Origin: an uncultured Oscillospiraceae bacterium
GTDB lineage: Bacteria > Bacillota_A > Clostridia > Oscillospirales > Oscillospiraceae
Direction: 5' to 3'
DNA: 7,560 nt
Assembly: GCA_900757695.1 (NCBI GenBank)
Contig: CAAEOU010000314.1
Span: forward strand, 1 to 7,560
Below the pieces are notes generated by a model. It was not told the origin of the DNA. It searched no databases and saw nothing but the letters and a program-made list of their open reading frames with translations. Position numbers and translations under genes: made by a program. Below are positions 1 to 6,318 of this stretch, in pieces. How positions within the stretch are numbered: the stretch's first letter is position 1; each line of letters starts with the position of its first letter.

Positions 1-97
1 CCAGAATGCCGAGGAGGGCGTTTTTCATAAACAGCATGGTTCCCGGTTGGGCCCATTCAAAGGGCAGGAATGAGAGCAGCTGATACCAGATTTCCAT
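1..97 (-). CDS. Metal ABC transporter permease (N-terminal fragment, cut by window edge)
   Basis: The first 32 codons of a protein that continues past the left edge of the window. It begins MEIWYQLLSFLPFEW and reads on into the start of a hydrophobic stretch (PGTMLFMKNALLGIL), as in ZnuB/MntB-type permeases, which form the membrane channel of zinc or manganese importers. The ATG lies 2 bp after the stop codon of the ATPase gene, and a purine-rich GGAGGGGAGGAG lies within the last codons of that gene, so translation is probably coupled. The family call rests mostly on context (third gene after a binding protein and an ATPase) plus this short N-terminus. Zinc and manganese cannot be told apart from what is visible. 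Confidence 0.8.
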   Translation of the reverse strand, partial: MEIWYQLLSFLPFEWAQPGTMLFMKNALLGIL

Positions 98-99
98 TG

Positions 100-855
100 T
101 TACTCCTCCCCTCCCGCCATATGAAAGACGGACCGAAATTCCGGTGACGAGAGCACCTGCTCCGGGGTTCCCTGCGTCAGAACCGTCTCCTTCAGCAGCA
201 CTACCTTGTCCACATACCGGCTGAGCATGGCAAAGGCATGGGTCACCATAAAGAAAGACAGGTCAAATTTCGTACGGATCTCATCCAGCATAGTCAGCAG
301 CTGGTGGATGCCCTCCGCATCCACACCGGACAGCGGTTCATCCAGAATCAGAATATCCGGCACCGGCTCCAGCGCCAGCGCCAGCAGCACCCGCTGGAGC
401 TCCCCCCCGGAGAGACTGCCGATCTTTTTATCGATCAGGCTCTCTCCGTGGACATTTCGCAGGCATTCCATGACCGTCTCCCGGAGCCTGCGCCCCACAT
501 GGAAGGCCGCAGGCCCTTTTCCAATGCACATGGCAAACAGATCCAGTACACTGACCGGCTCTCCCGCAGAAAAGCTGGGGCTCTGGGGAACATAGCCGAT
601 CCGGAATTTTCGGCTTCTTCCACCGGCAGGCTGAAAGGTGATCTTGCCCTGATGCTCCCGCTGTCCAAGGATAGAGCGGATCAATGTGGATTTTCCTGCC
701 CCATTGGGGCCGATCAGCGCTGCGATCTCCCCGCAGTGGATATGAAGATTGACGTCCCGCAGGATATCCTCCCCATCGATCTGCACCCCAAGGTGCTCAA
801 TTTTCAGACAGCAGTGGCCGTCGCAGCCCTGTCCCTGATGCTTCATAACACTCAT
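100..855 (-). CDS. Metal ABC transporter ATP-binding protein
   Basis: A 251-residue cytoplasmic ATPase that would power uptake of a divalent metal such as zinc or manganese. All ABC motifs are present: Walker A GPNGAGKST (49-57), Q-loop Gln91, signature LSGGE (148-152), Walker B ILILDEP (168-174), D-loop SGVD (176-179) and H-loop His206. Length and layout fit the ZnuC/MntA/AdcC group. The ATG overlaps the stop codon of the upstream binding-protein gene in an ATGA arrangement, with a modest GGCGGG ribosome site before it; a second ATG three codons in is possible. The stop is followed 2 bp later by the permease start. Odd: the N-terminus before the ABC fold holds a Cys/His cluster (GCDGHCC, residues 10-16, plus His5), which might bind metal. 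ABC function is certain, metal specificity is inferred from the operon, and the choice of metal is unresolved. Confidence 0.93.
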   Translation of the reverse strand: MSVMKHQGQGCDGHCCLKIEHLGVQIDGEDILRDVNLHIHCGEIAALIGPNGAGKSTLIRSILGQREHQGKITFQPAGGRSRKFRIGYVPQSPSFSAGEPVSVLDLFAMCIGKGPAAFHVGRRLRETVMECLRNVHGESLIDKKIGSLSGGELQRVLLALALEPVPDILILDEPLSGVDAEGIHQLLTMLDEIRTKFDLSFFMVTHAFAMLSRYVDKVVLLKETVLTQGTPEQVLSSPEFRSVFHMAGGEE

Positions 856-1727
856 TTCAGTCCCGCCTTTAACGCACTGATATTTGCATCCATCATGGAT
901 TCATAGTCTCCGTCATCACCGCCCATGCCAAGATCCAGTACGCCCAGCTTTGCGCCAGTCTCCTGCGAAACGATTCCCGCTGCATGATCCGTTCCGTTTT
1001 TCTCTGTAAAGAGCATGGGAATCTCATGGGTACGGGCAAGATCACAGATCTCCTTCAGCTCCGCCGCCGAGGGCTCCGCCCCCTCCTCCTCTTCGATCGC
1101 CGCCAAAATGGTCAGGTCATAGGCATCGGCAAAATAGGAAAAACCATCGTGGAAGGTGATCAGCTCTTTGCAGCTCAGCTGCTGCGCCGCTGGATACCAT
1201 TCCTGCTCATAACGCATCATCAGCTCCTGCTCATAGTTCTCCATATTTTGCTGGAATTTATCCGCATAATCCGGGTAGCGCTCTCCCAGCGCTTTGGCAA
1301 TATTCTCCCCCTGCTGCGCATACCGCCGGGGGTCCAGCCAGATATGCGGGTCATCCTCTCCCAGCAGTACGATTCCCTCCGAGCTGTCAATGATGTCAGC
1401 CGCATTTTTCCCGGAAAGGCTGGATGCCATAAAATCCTCCAGCCCAGCCCCGGACAGGATCACCGCATCCGCCCGCTCGATCTTTTTCATCTGATCCGTG
1501 GTGATGGTATAGTCGTGAAGGCAGGAGACCTGATCCTGTATCAGTGCCTCCACCTGCAGGTCCGGCACTCCGTCCACTATTTTTTCCGTCAGCTCATAGA
1601 TGGGATGGGTCGTGGCCAGCAGCAGCGCATTGCCCTCGGCCTTTCCATTTTCCTGTGCGCTTCCACAGCCTGTCAGCATGGACAGCACCATTGCAGCTGT
1701 CATTAGCACGCATACTATTTTCTTCAA
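852..1727 (-). CDS. Metal ABC transporter substrate-binding lipoprotein (ZnuA/TroA-like)
   Basis: A 291-residue extracytoplasmic metal-binding lipoprotein that would hand zinc or manganese to the permease. I place the start at a TTG (1725-1727), because it gives a clean signal peptide (LKKIVCVL..., lipobox LTGC with Cys21 as the lipidated residue) and follows a GGAGG (1737-1741) with 9 nt spacing. The frame is open to an ATG at 1853, but that start would lie inside the operator-like palindrome, would lack this ribosome site and would bury the signal peptide. Likely metal ligands in the cluster A-I fold are His41 (TTHPIYELT), His71 (CLHDYT), His128 (DDPHIWLDP) and His193 (FHDGFSYF). The His-rich loop of many ZnuA proteins is absent; acidic runs (EEEEG, 212-216; GDDGD, 270-274) occur instead. 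The gene ends in a 4-bp overlap with the ATPase gene. Family call firm; metal uncertain. Confidence 0.92.
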   Translation of the reverse strand: MKKIVCVLMTAAMVLSMLTGCGSAQENGKAEGNALLLATTHPIYELTEKIVDGVPDLQVEALIQDQVSCLHDYTITTDQMKKIERADAVILSGAGLEDFMASSLSGKNAADIIDSSEGIVLLGEDDPHIWLDPRRYAQQGENIAKALGERYPDYADKFQQNMENYEQELMMRYEQEWYPAAQQLSCKELITFHDGFSYFADAYDLTILAAIEEEEGAEPSAAELKEICDLARTHEIPMLFTEKNGTDHAAGIVSQETGAKLGVLDLGMGGDDGDYESMMDANISALKAGLK

Positions 1728-1842
1728 AGAAATAATCCTCCAGATTTTGAATATTCCTGTACAAACCATATGGCACTTCCGGTGAGGCAATCCGGATGCT
1801 TGTGACAGCTGTGCTCCTAACGTTTTGCAGCAGTGAATGATA
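1728..1842 (-). other. Long 5' leader of the metal transport operon
   Basis: About 115 nt of non-coding sequence between the operator-like palindrome and the TTG start. It can fold locally: TCCGG and CCGGA close a 9-nt loop (1779-1797), and an 8-bp palindrome ACAGCTGT lies near 1805-1812. The loop holds GGCAAT, which echoes the half-site of the palindrome upstream. I do not recognise any known metal riboswitch (no czcD/NiCo or yybP-ykoY signature), so this is only noted as a leader that could carry RNA-level control. Confidence 0.4.
1737..1741 (-). promoter_or_regulatory. Ribosome binding site deciding a TTG start
   Basis: GGAGG on the minus strand, 9 nt before TTG at 1727-1725. It is the only strong site near the signal-peptide start of the binding protein, and supports the non-ATG start over the more distant in-frame ATG at 1853. 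Confidence 0.75.
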
Positions 1843-1868
1843 GGCAATACCAATTGTGTGGTATTGCC
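1843..1868. promoter_or_regulatory. Perfect inverted repeat, probable operator of the metal operon
   Basis: GGCAATACCA (1843-1852) and TGGTATTGCC (1859-1868) form perfect 10-bp arms around a 6-nt spacer. The repeat covers the expected transcription start of the leftward promoter (about 1866-1867), a classic repressor position. Given the genes controlled, a metal-dependent repressor (Fur/Zur, DtxR/MntR or other) is the obvious candidate, but the sequence matches none of the consensus boxes I know. In the transcript it would also form a stable 5' hairpin, so it could work in RNA as well. Confidence 0.6.
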
Positions 1869-1873
1869 GTAAT

Positions 1874-1903
1874 ATTATAGCATGGCACGCAAGCCCTTGT
1901 AAA
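1874..1903 (-). promoter_or_regulatory. Promoter of the metal ABC operon
   Basis: On the minus strand TTTACA (1903-1898), an 18-bp spacer and a perfect TATAAT (1879-1874) preceded by TGC, giving an extended -10. Predicted start is about 1866-1867. A perfect TTGACA further upstream (1919-1914) is too far from this -10 and has no good partner of its own. Confidence 0.7.
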
Positions 1904-2002
1904 ACACTTTATCTGTCAATTTTCTCTGCCAGCTTTTTGATGGAAAATATGCAGGAACATTTCGATAAAAATGCAATTATATCCTGTTTATTCCCCATTT
2001 AC

Positions 2003-2031
2003 TTGCATTCCATCCTGCACTTTGCTAGAAT
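2003..2031 (+). promoter_or_regulatory. Promoter of the aconitase-family gene
   Basis: TTGCAT (2003-2008), a 17-bp spacer and TAGAAT (2026-2031) preceded by TGC, i.e. an extended -10. The expected start near 2038 leaves a leader of about 30 nt. It is divergent from the metal-operon promoter. The DNA between the two promoters (about 1904-2002) is AT-rich and I see no clear site in it. Confidence 0.55.
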
Positions 2032-2069
2032 AAACTCAATATATACGATGTACCAGGAGGGGCATATTC

Positions 2070-4310
2070 ATGATAACAGTATGGAAGCAGGGCGGCTACT
2101 ATCAGGCCGGAAAGGCCATTTCCGCCGAGGACGGCACACGGGCAGGATTCACCCCGGACACAGGGCGCAGCAAAACCATGGCCTACGGCATTCTCTCCGC
2201 TCACAATCTCAGCGGAGATATGAACCGGCTGAAAATCAAATTTGACGCAATGGCATCCCACGATATCACCTATGTCGGCATCATCCAGACTGCCCGGGCC
2301 AGCGGCCTGAAGGAATTTCCGCTTCCTTATGTTCTCACCAACTGTCATAACAGCCTCTGTGCCGTAGGCGGCACCATCAACGAAGACGATCATGTATTTG
2401 GTCTGTCTGCCGCAAAGAAATACGGCGGCGAATTTGTACCCGCACATATGGCGGTGATCCACTCCTATATGCGGGAGCGCTATGCCGGCTGCGGCAAAAT
2501 GATCATCGGCTCTGACTCCCATACCCGCTACGGCGCTTACGGCACCATGGCCATCGGCGAGGGCGGGCCCGAGCTGGTCAAGCAGCTGCTGGGCCGTACC
2601 TATGACGTGGATATGCCCCCTGTGGTCGGTATCTACCTCACCGGCAAGCCCCGCCCCGGCGTGGGCCCGCAGGATGTGGCGCTGAGCATCATCGAGAAGA
2701 CCTTTACCGCCGGCACCGTAAAAAATGCCGTTATGGAGTTCTTCGGCCCCGGTATCGCCAGTCTTGCCATGGACTACCGAAGCGGCATCGATGTCATGAC
2801 CACCGAGACCTCCTGCCTCAGCTCTATCTGGGAGACCGATGATGTGGTAAAGGAATCGCTGACCATCCATGGCCGCAACAGCGATTATCGGCCCCTGCAT
2901 CCCCAGGAGGGCGCATACTATGACACGATCCTTGAAGTGGATCTTTCTTCCATTGAGTGTATGATCGCCCTGCCCTTCCACCCCTCCTGCGCCGTTCCCA
3001 TCCACACCTTTAATGAGAATCTGGAAGACCTGCTCCATGATGTGGAAGTTCGCCGTGAGCAGCAGCTGGAACTGAAAACAAAACCCGAGAGCCTGCTCAA
3101 CAAAATCAAAAACGGTAAGTTCTATGCCGATCAGGGTGTCATTGCAGGCTGCTCCGGCGGCACCTACCAGAATCTGAAAAAAACCGCAGAAATTCTGAAC
3201 GGGACACCCCTTGGTTCCGGCGAGTTCTGGCTGTCTGCCTATCCGGCCTCCATGCCCGTGATGATGGAGCTTGGAAAAACCGGAGACCTGATGAAGCTTA
3301 TGGCCAGCGGTGTCTCTGTACGCTCCGCCTTCTGCGGCCCCTGCTTCGGTGCAGGAGATGTTCCGGCCAACGGCGCCTTCTCCATCCGGCACTCCACCCG
3401 GAACTTCCCCAATCGGGAAGGCAGCAAGCCCGGCGACAATCAGCTGTCCTATGTGGCGCTGATGGACGCTCGCTCCATTGCTGCCTCCGCCCTAAACGGC
3501 GGCGCCATTACCGCCGCATCGGATCTCCCGGAGCTGGAGGCGGATCCCTGCCGGGTAGATTATCACTATGACGACTCCGCCTACAATGCCCGTGTATATT
3601 ACGGCGTTGGCAAGGCCGATCCCAAGGAGAATCTGGTCTTTGGCCCCAACATTGCCGACTGGCCCCAGCAGATCCCCATGCCGGAAAACCTGCTGCTAAC
3701 CGTCTGCTCCGCCATCTACGATCCTCTTACCACCACGGATGAGCTGATCCCCTCCGGTGAGACCTCCTCCTACCGTTCCAATCCCCTGCGTCTGAGTGAA
3801 TTTGCCCTGAGCCGCAAGGATCCCCAGTATGTCTCCCGTGCCAAGGCAGTCCATGCCCAGGAGCTTCAGCGGCAGGCCGCACCCAAGGCCTATACCGGAG
3901 AAATGGCCGACCTCGACCCGGAGACCACCGGTCTCGGCAGTGTGGTCATGTCCATTCGCCCCGGCGATGGTTCCGCCCGGGAGCAGGCTGCTTCCTGCCA
4001 GCGTGTGCTGGGCGGCTGCGCCAACATCTGCCTGGAATACGCTACCAAGCGCTACCGCTCCAATGTCATCAACTGGGGCATGGTGCCCTTCACCGTTGAG
4101 GACATCGCCTCACTGAACATTCAGCCCGGCGATCAGCTGGCCATTCCCGGCATCCGTGCGGCATTAATGGGCAGCGATGACGCCATTGCCGCCACCCTGA
4201 TCCAGCCCGCAGGCTCCCGGAAGATTACGCTGCAAATGAAGAATCTCTCCCGAGAGGAGCGAGACGTGATTCTCTCCGGCTGTCTCATCAACTATTACGC
4301 GGGAAAATAA
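2070..4310 (+). CDS. Aconitase-superfamily hydratase, YbhJ-like
   Basis: A 746-residue cytoplasmic protein of the aconitase / isopropylmalate isomerase superfamily, close in size and style to the uncharacterised E. coli YbhJ. The start follows AGGAGG (2055-2060). Catalytic-fold landmarks: His131 18 residues before the GSDSHT motif (147-152), three 4Fe-4S cysteines Cys361, Cys422 and Cys425 (CGPC), the arginine loop TRNFPNRE (443-450) and the swivelling C-terminal domain with GDGSAREQ (632-639). This predicts a [4Fe-4S] dehydratase/isomerase. Several positions differ from classical aconitase: GCSGG instead of SCTNSS around the first cysteine, Thr443 where bovine aconitase has Asn446, and Asn448 in place of the Gly of NFxGR. 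No citrate synthase or isocitrate dehydrogenase is adjacent. The gene has its own promoter and terminator, so it is probably monocistronic. Superfamily is certain; acting on citrate is not established. Confidence 0.9.
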   Translation: MITVWKQGGYYQAGKAISAEDGTRAGFTPDTGRSKTMAYGILSAHNLSGDMNRLKIKFDAMASHDITYVGIIQTARASGLKEFPLPYVLTNCHNSLCAVGGTINEDDHVFGLSAAKKYGGEFVPAHMAVIHSYMRERYAGCGKMIIGSDSHTRYGAYGTMAIGEGGPELVKQLLGRTYDVDMPPVVGIYLTGKPRPGVGPQDVALSIIEKTFTAGTVKNAVMEFFGPGIASLAMDYRSGIDVMTTETSCLSSIWETDDVVKESLTIHGRNSDYRPLHPQEGAYYDTILEVDLSSIECMIALPFHPSCAVPIHTFNENLEDLLHDVEVRREQQLELKTKPESLLNKIKNGKFYADQGVIAGCSGGTYQNLKKTAEILNGTPLGSGEFWLSAYPASMPVMMELGKTGDLMKLMASGVSVRSAFCGPCFGAGDVPANGAFSIRHSTRNFPNREGSKPGDNQLSYVALMDARSIAASALNGGAITAASDLPELEADPCRVDYHYDDSAYNARVYYGVGKADPKENLVFGPNIADWPQQIPMPENLLLTVCSAIYDPLTTTDELIPSGETSSYRSNPLRLSEFALSRKDPQYVSRAKAVHAQELQRQAAPKAYTGEMADLDPETTGLGSVVMSIRPGDGSAREQAASCQRVLGGCANICLEYATKRYRSNVINWGMVPFTVEDIASLNIQPGDQLAIPGIRAALMGSDDAIAATLIQPAGSRKITLQMKNLSREERDVILSGCLINYYAGK

Positions 4311-4322
4311 CCAGACGACCAA

Positions 4323-4363
4323 GCCGGTGTGCCCAATCTTTTTAGGGCACACCGGCGTTTTTC
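4323..4363 (+). terminator. Rho-independent terminator of the hydratase gene
   Basis: A perfect 12-bp GC-rich stem (GCCGGTGTGCCC 4323-4334 with GGGCACACCGGC 4345-4356), a 10-nt loop and a T5 tract (4358-4362), beginning 13 nt after the stop codon. Confidence 0.95.
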
Positions 4364-4425
4364 GGCTTCGCATTGTGCAACCTGCGCAGAATGAGCGGGC
4401 ATCCCATAGCACAATCTGCCGAAAA
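4359..4425. repeat. Long imperfect inverted repeat overlapping the terminator T-tract
   Basis: TTTTCGGC (4359-4366) can pair with GCCGAAAA (4418-4425), and ATTGTGC (4372-4378) with GCACAAT (4409-4415), separated by a small internal loop and closed by a 30-nt apical region that holds the palindrome CTGCGCAG (4382-4389). The outer stem uses the T-tract of the preceding terminator. It could be a back-up terminator, since AT-rich sequence follows, or a small intergenic repeat. I see no flanking target-site duplication and no ORF. Confidence 0.5.
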
Positions 4426-4447
4426 TTATTTTTAATTCTAATTATGA

Positions 4448-4477
4448 CTTACAGCTTTCTCCAAAATATAGTATAAT
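4448..4477 (+). promoter_or_regulatory. Promoter of the CarD-family gene with AT-rich upstream tract
   Basis: CTTACA (4448-4453), an 18-bp spacer and a perfect TATAAT (4472-4477). An AT-rich run from about 4421 to 4445 lies just upstream and could act as an UP element. A 7-bp inverted repeat, ACTTACA (4447-4453) and TGTAAGT (4483-4489), brackets the -10 box. The predicted leader is about 70 nt. Confidence 0.6.
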
Positions 4478-4553
4478 ACATTTGTAAGTGTCTGCCCATT
4501 GCGGATCATAAAGAAGCAGGAACATTGCACGGAATCTTTGGAGGAAAGCGAAC

Positions 4554-5087
4554 ATGTCTGAATTAAACCTGCACATTGGCGATTGTATTCATTACGGTGG
4601 CCACGGGGTATGCCGGATCTGTGGCCGTGAAACAAAGAGTTTTGGACATACCAGCCGGGACTACTACCTTTTACAGCCCGTGGGGGACAGCAAAACCACC
4701 CTGTATCTTCCCGTGGATGCACAGCCGGAGCGTGTACGCCTGCGGCATGTGCTCACAGCCCGGGAGATCTTTCATCTGGTAGAGCAGGAGCAGGAGAACC
4801 CCCCCAGTTGGATCAGTGACAGCCGCCAGCGGCGCCAGGTCTGTGGGGAGACCATCCGCAGCGGTGATGCCGGTGCCCTGATGCATCTGGTCAAGAATAT
4901 GCACGCCCACGAGGCGCAGATGCCCTCCGGTAAATACCTCCCCCTCAGTGATCAGGAGATGCTGCAATCTGCCGAAAATCAACTCTATAACGAATTTCAA
5001 TTCGTGCTGAACATTGCCCGGGAACAGGTGCTCCCCTTTATTCTGGGGCAGTGCCGTGTTACCGAAAAAAATAGTGCCCCTTCCTGA
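4554..5087 (+). CDS. CarD/CdnL-family transcriptional regulator
   Basis: A 177-residue protein whose N-terminal region (about 7-60) is a CarD/TRCF RNA-polymerase interaction domain: the GDxxxYxGHGVxRI pattern and the strand TTLYLPVD are clear. The helical C-terminal part keeps the conserved Trp86, the basic and SGD stretch (91-105) and the late AENQLYNEF helix (140-148) seen in Mycobacterium CarD and Myxococcus CdnL, where this domain contacts promoter DNA at the upstream edge of the bubble. It probably binds the RNA polymerase beta subunit and stabilises open complexes, mainly at stable-RNA or growth promoters. The start follows GGAGGA with 8 nt spacing. Odd: Cys11, Cys20 and Cys23 with nearby His13 and His17 in the polymerase-binding domain, unusual for this family. 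It is a single-gene unit with its own promoter, facing a convergent operon. Confidence 0.88.
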   Translation: MSELNLHIGDCIHYGGHGVCRICGRETKSFGHTSRDYYLLQPVGDSKTTLYLPVDAQPERVRLRHVLTAREIFHLVEQEQENPPSWISDSRQRRQVCGETIRSGDAGALMHLVKNMHAHEAQMPSGKYLPLSDQEMLQSAENQLYNEFQFVLNIAREQVLPFILGQCRVTEKNSAPS

Positions 5088-5119
5088 CATGGCCGACCCA
5101 TTTCGATGGATTTTTTCAT

Positions 5120-5146
5120 CTGCACTATGGTATGCTTACAGTGCAG
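5120..5146. repeat. Small inverted repeat in the convergent gap
   Basis: CTGCACT (5120-5126) and AGTGCAG (5140-5146) form a 7-bp stem with a 13-nt loop. It overlaps a direct repeat of GCTTACAG (5134-5141 and 5146-5153). No T-tract follows it, so it is not a terminator by itself. Function unknown. Confidence 0.35.
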
Positions 5147-5173
5147 CTTACAGATCGAGTATCCATAACCCCA

Positions 5174-5210
5174 AAAAATCGGGTGTTGCAATATGCAGCA
5201 TCCGATTTTT
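5174..5210. terminator. Bidirectional terminator between convergent genes
   Basis: AAAAATCGG (5174-5182) pairs with CCGATTTTT (5202-5210), continued inwards by TGTTGC with GCAGCA (one wobble, plus a G-T pair at 5183/5201), giving about 16 bp around a 5-nt AATAT loop. The A and T runs at the ends provide a U-tract for both directions, ending the rightward CarD-family gene and the leftward racemase gene, whose stop codon is only 3 nt away. Confidence 0.92.
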
Positions 5211-5213
5211 GTA

Positions 5214-6302
5214 TTATTCAAATGTGACGTCCATGCCCTTGACCAGCAGCGGATTGATCTCCAACCGAATCTCATCCCCCACTTGGCAGGGAATATCCGT
5301 TACATCCAGAATGGTCTGCACCATGCCGATGTGCCCCAGCACTCTGGCCCGCTTTCCATTCACAGTCCCGTAAAACGCCTTTTTCTTCAAGAATGCCTTT
5401 ACATAGCCAAGGCCGCCCCGGAGGCAGTCCCGGAATCGGAACAAATCATTGCCCTTTTCCGTTCCAAAGCCATGATAGTAGCCCACGCCGCAGACCGCAA
5501 TTTTTGTGGGCCTTTTTGCCCTCCAAGCTGCGCCATAGCCCACCGTATGTCCCTTGGGAATCTCCCGGATCAGTTCCACCTGACTGCGGCACCAGCCCAG
5601 TCTGGTAAGCCCCATCTCACCGGGGAAGGACAGCCGTCCCAGCAGCGCAGAGCCCAATCGAACCGCATCCAGATACATCTCCGGATACTTGAGGAACGCG
5701 GAGGAATTGCAGCAATGCCGCACCCCCACCGTGATTCCTGCCTGCTCCAGTGTATCCAAGGCCTTGGAAAATGCCGCAAACTGGCTGCGGGTATCCGATT
5801 CACTGGAAAAAGCGCTGTGGAAGTGGGTGTAGATCCCCGTAGGCATCAAATGCTCCATTCGGTAGACCGCCAAAATGTCCTCTGTATTTTCAGGCAGGAA
5901 CCCATACCGGCCCATGCCGGTATCGATCTTTACATGGCACGGGAAGCTTTTTCCCGCCGCCGCCGCAGTCTGCTCCATGGCCTCTGCGCATTCTATGGAG
6001 CCTACCGTTGCAGTGGCTCCAAGCTCCAGCAGCTGCGAAAGCTCCTCCGGGATGCAGGTGGCCCGCATCATCAGGATCTCCTGGGTCTCAAATCCGGCTT
6101 CCCGCAGCGCTCGGATCTCCCAGAGCTCTGTGACCGCAAATCGCTGGATCCCTGCTTGGGAAAGGGCCTCTGCCATGGGCACAAGACCAAGTCCGTAGCC
6201 GTTTCCCTTGATGACCCCATAGATGGGCGCACCTGCGGCCTTTTCCTGTAAAATACGGATATTCTCCATAAGACCGTTCCGGTCCACCACATATGCGTTC
6301 AT
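5214..6302 (-). CDS. Alanine-racemase-like PLP enzyme (divergent)
   Basis: A 362-residue fold-type III PLP enzyme, expected to interconvert L- and D-amino acids (alanine most likely, serine or others possible) for the cell wall. The PLP lysine is Lys32 in YGVIKGNGYG. Other conserved sites are Lys125 and Arg132 (KIDTGMGRYG), His160 (YTHF), Ser200 and Arg215 (VRLG) and the second catalytic base Tyr256 (VGYGAAW). Differences: the usual MDQ motif reads MVQ (327-329), about 24 extra residues lie between the tyrosine and that motif, and the C-terminus lacks the TINYEV-type segment with the conserved active-site tyrosine. It may therefore be a specialised paralogue rather than the housekeeping Alr. 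The start follows GGAGG (6311-6315), 16 bp after the FemAB-family gene, so both are co-transcribed. Racemase fold certain, substrate not. Confidence 0.88.
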   Translation of the reverse strand: MNAYVVDRNGLMENIRILQEKAAGAPIYGVIKGNGYGLGLVPMAEALSQAGIQRFAVTELWEIRALREAGFETQEILMMRATCIPEELSQLLELGATATVGSIECAEAMEQTAAAAGKSFPCHVKIDTGMGRYGFLPENTEDILAVYRMEHLMPTGIYTHFHSAFSSESDTRSQFAAFSKALDTLEQAGITVGVRHCCNSSAFLKYPEMYLDAVRLGSALLGRLSFPGEMGLTRLGWCRSQVELIREIPKGHTVGYGAAWRAKRPTKIAVCGVGYYHGFGTEKGNDLFRFRDCLRGGLGYVKAFLKKKAFYGTVNGKRARVLGHIGMVQTILDVTDIPCQVGDEIRLEINPLLVKGMDVTFE

Positions 6303-6318
6303 ACGTCCGTCCTCCGGG

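Noticed and set aside
1728..1853. N-terminal extension of the binding protein to the ATG at 1853
   Set aside because: It would begin inside the operator-like palindrome, lacks a good ribosome site and places a lipoprotein signal peptide 42 residues inside the protein.
1917..1932. Possible CodY-like box (AATTTTCTCTG)
   Set aside because: Only the left half matches the AATTTTC core; the right half of the palindrome is absent.
2025..3392. A 455-codon open frame antisense to the hydratase gene
   Set aside because: It is a by-product of GC-rich codon use on the coding strand; the product has no recognisable domain, while the sense frame is a full aconitase-family protein.
5098..5117. CCAT-TTCG-ATGG hairpin followed by T6, as a terminator for the CarD-family gene
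   Set aside because: The stem is only 4 bp and not GC-rich; the strong bidirectional terminator at 5174-5210 explains termination better.
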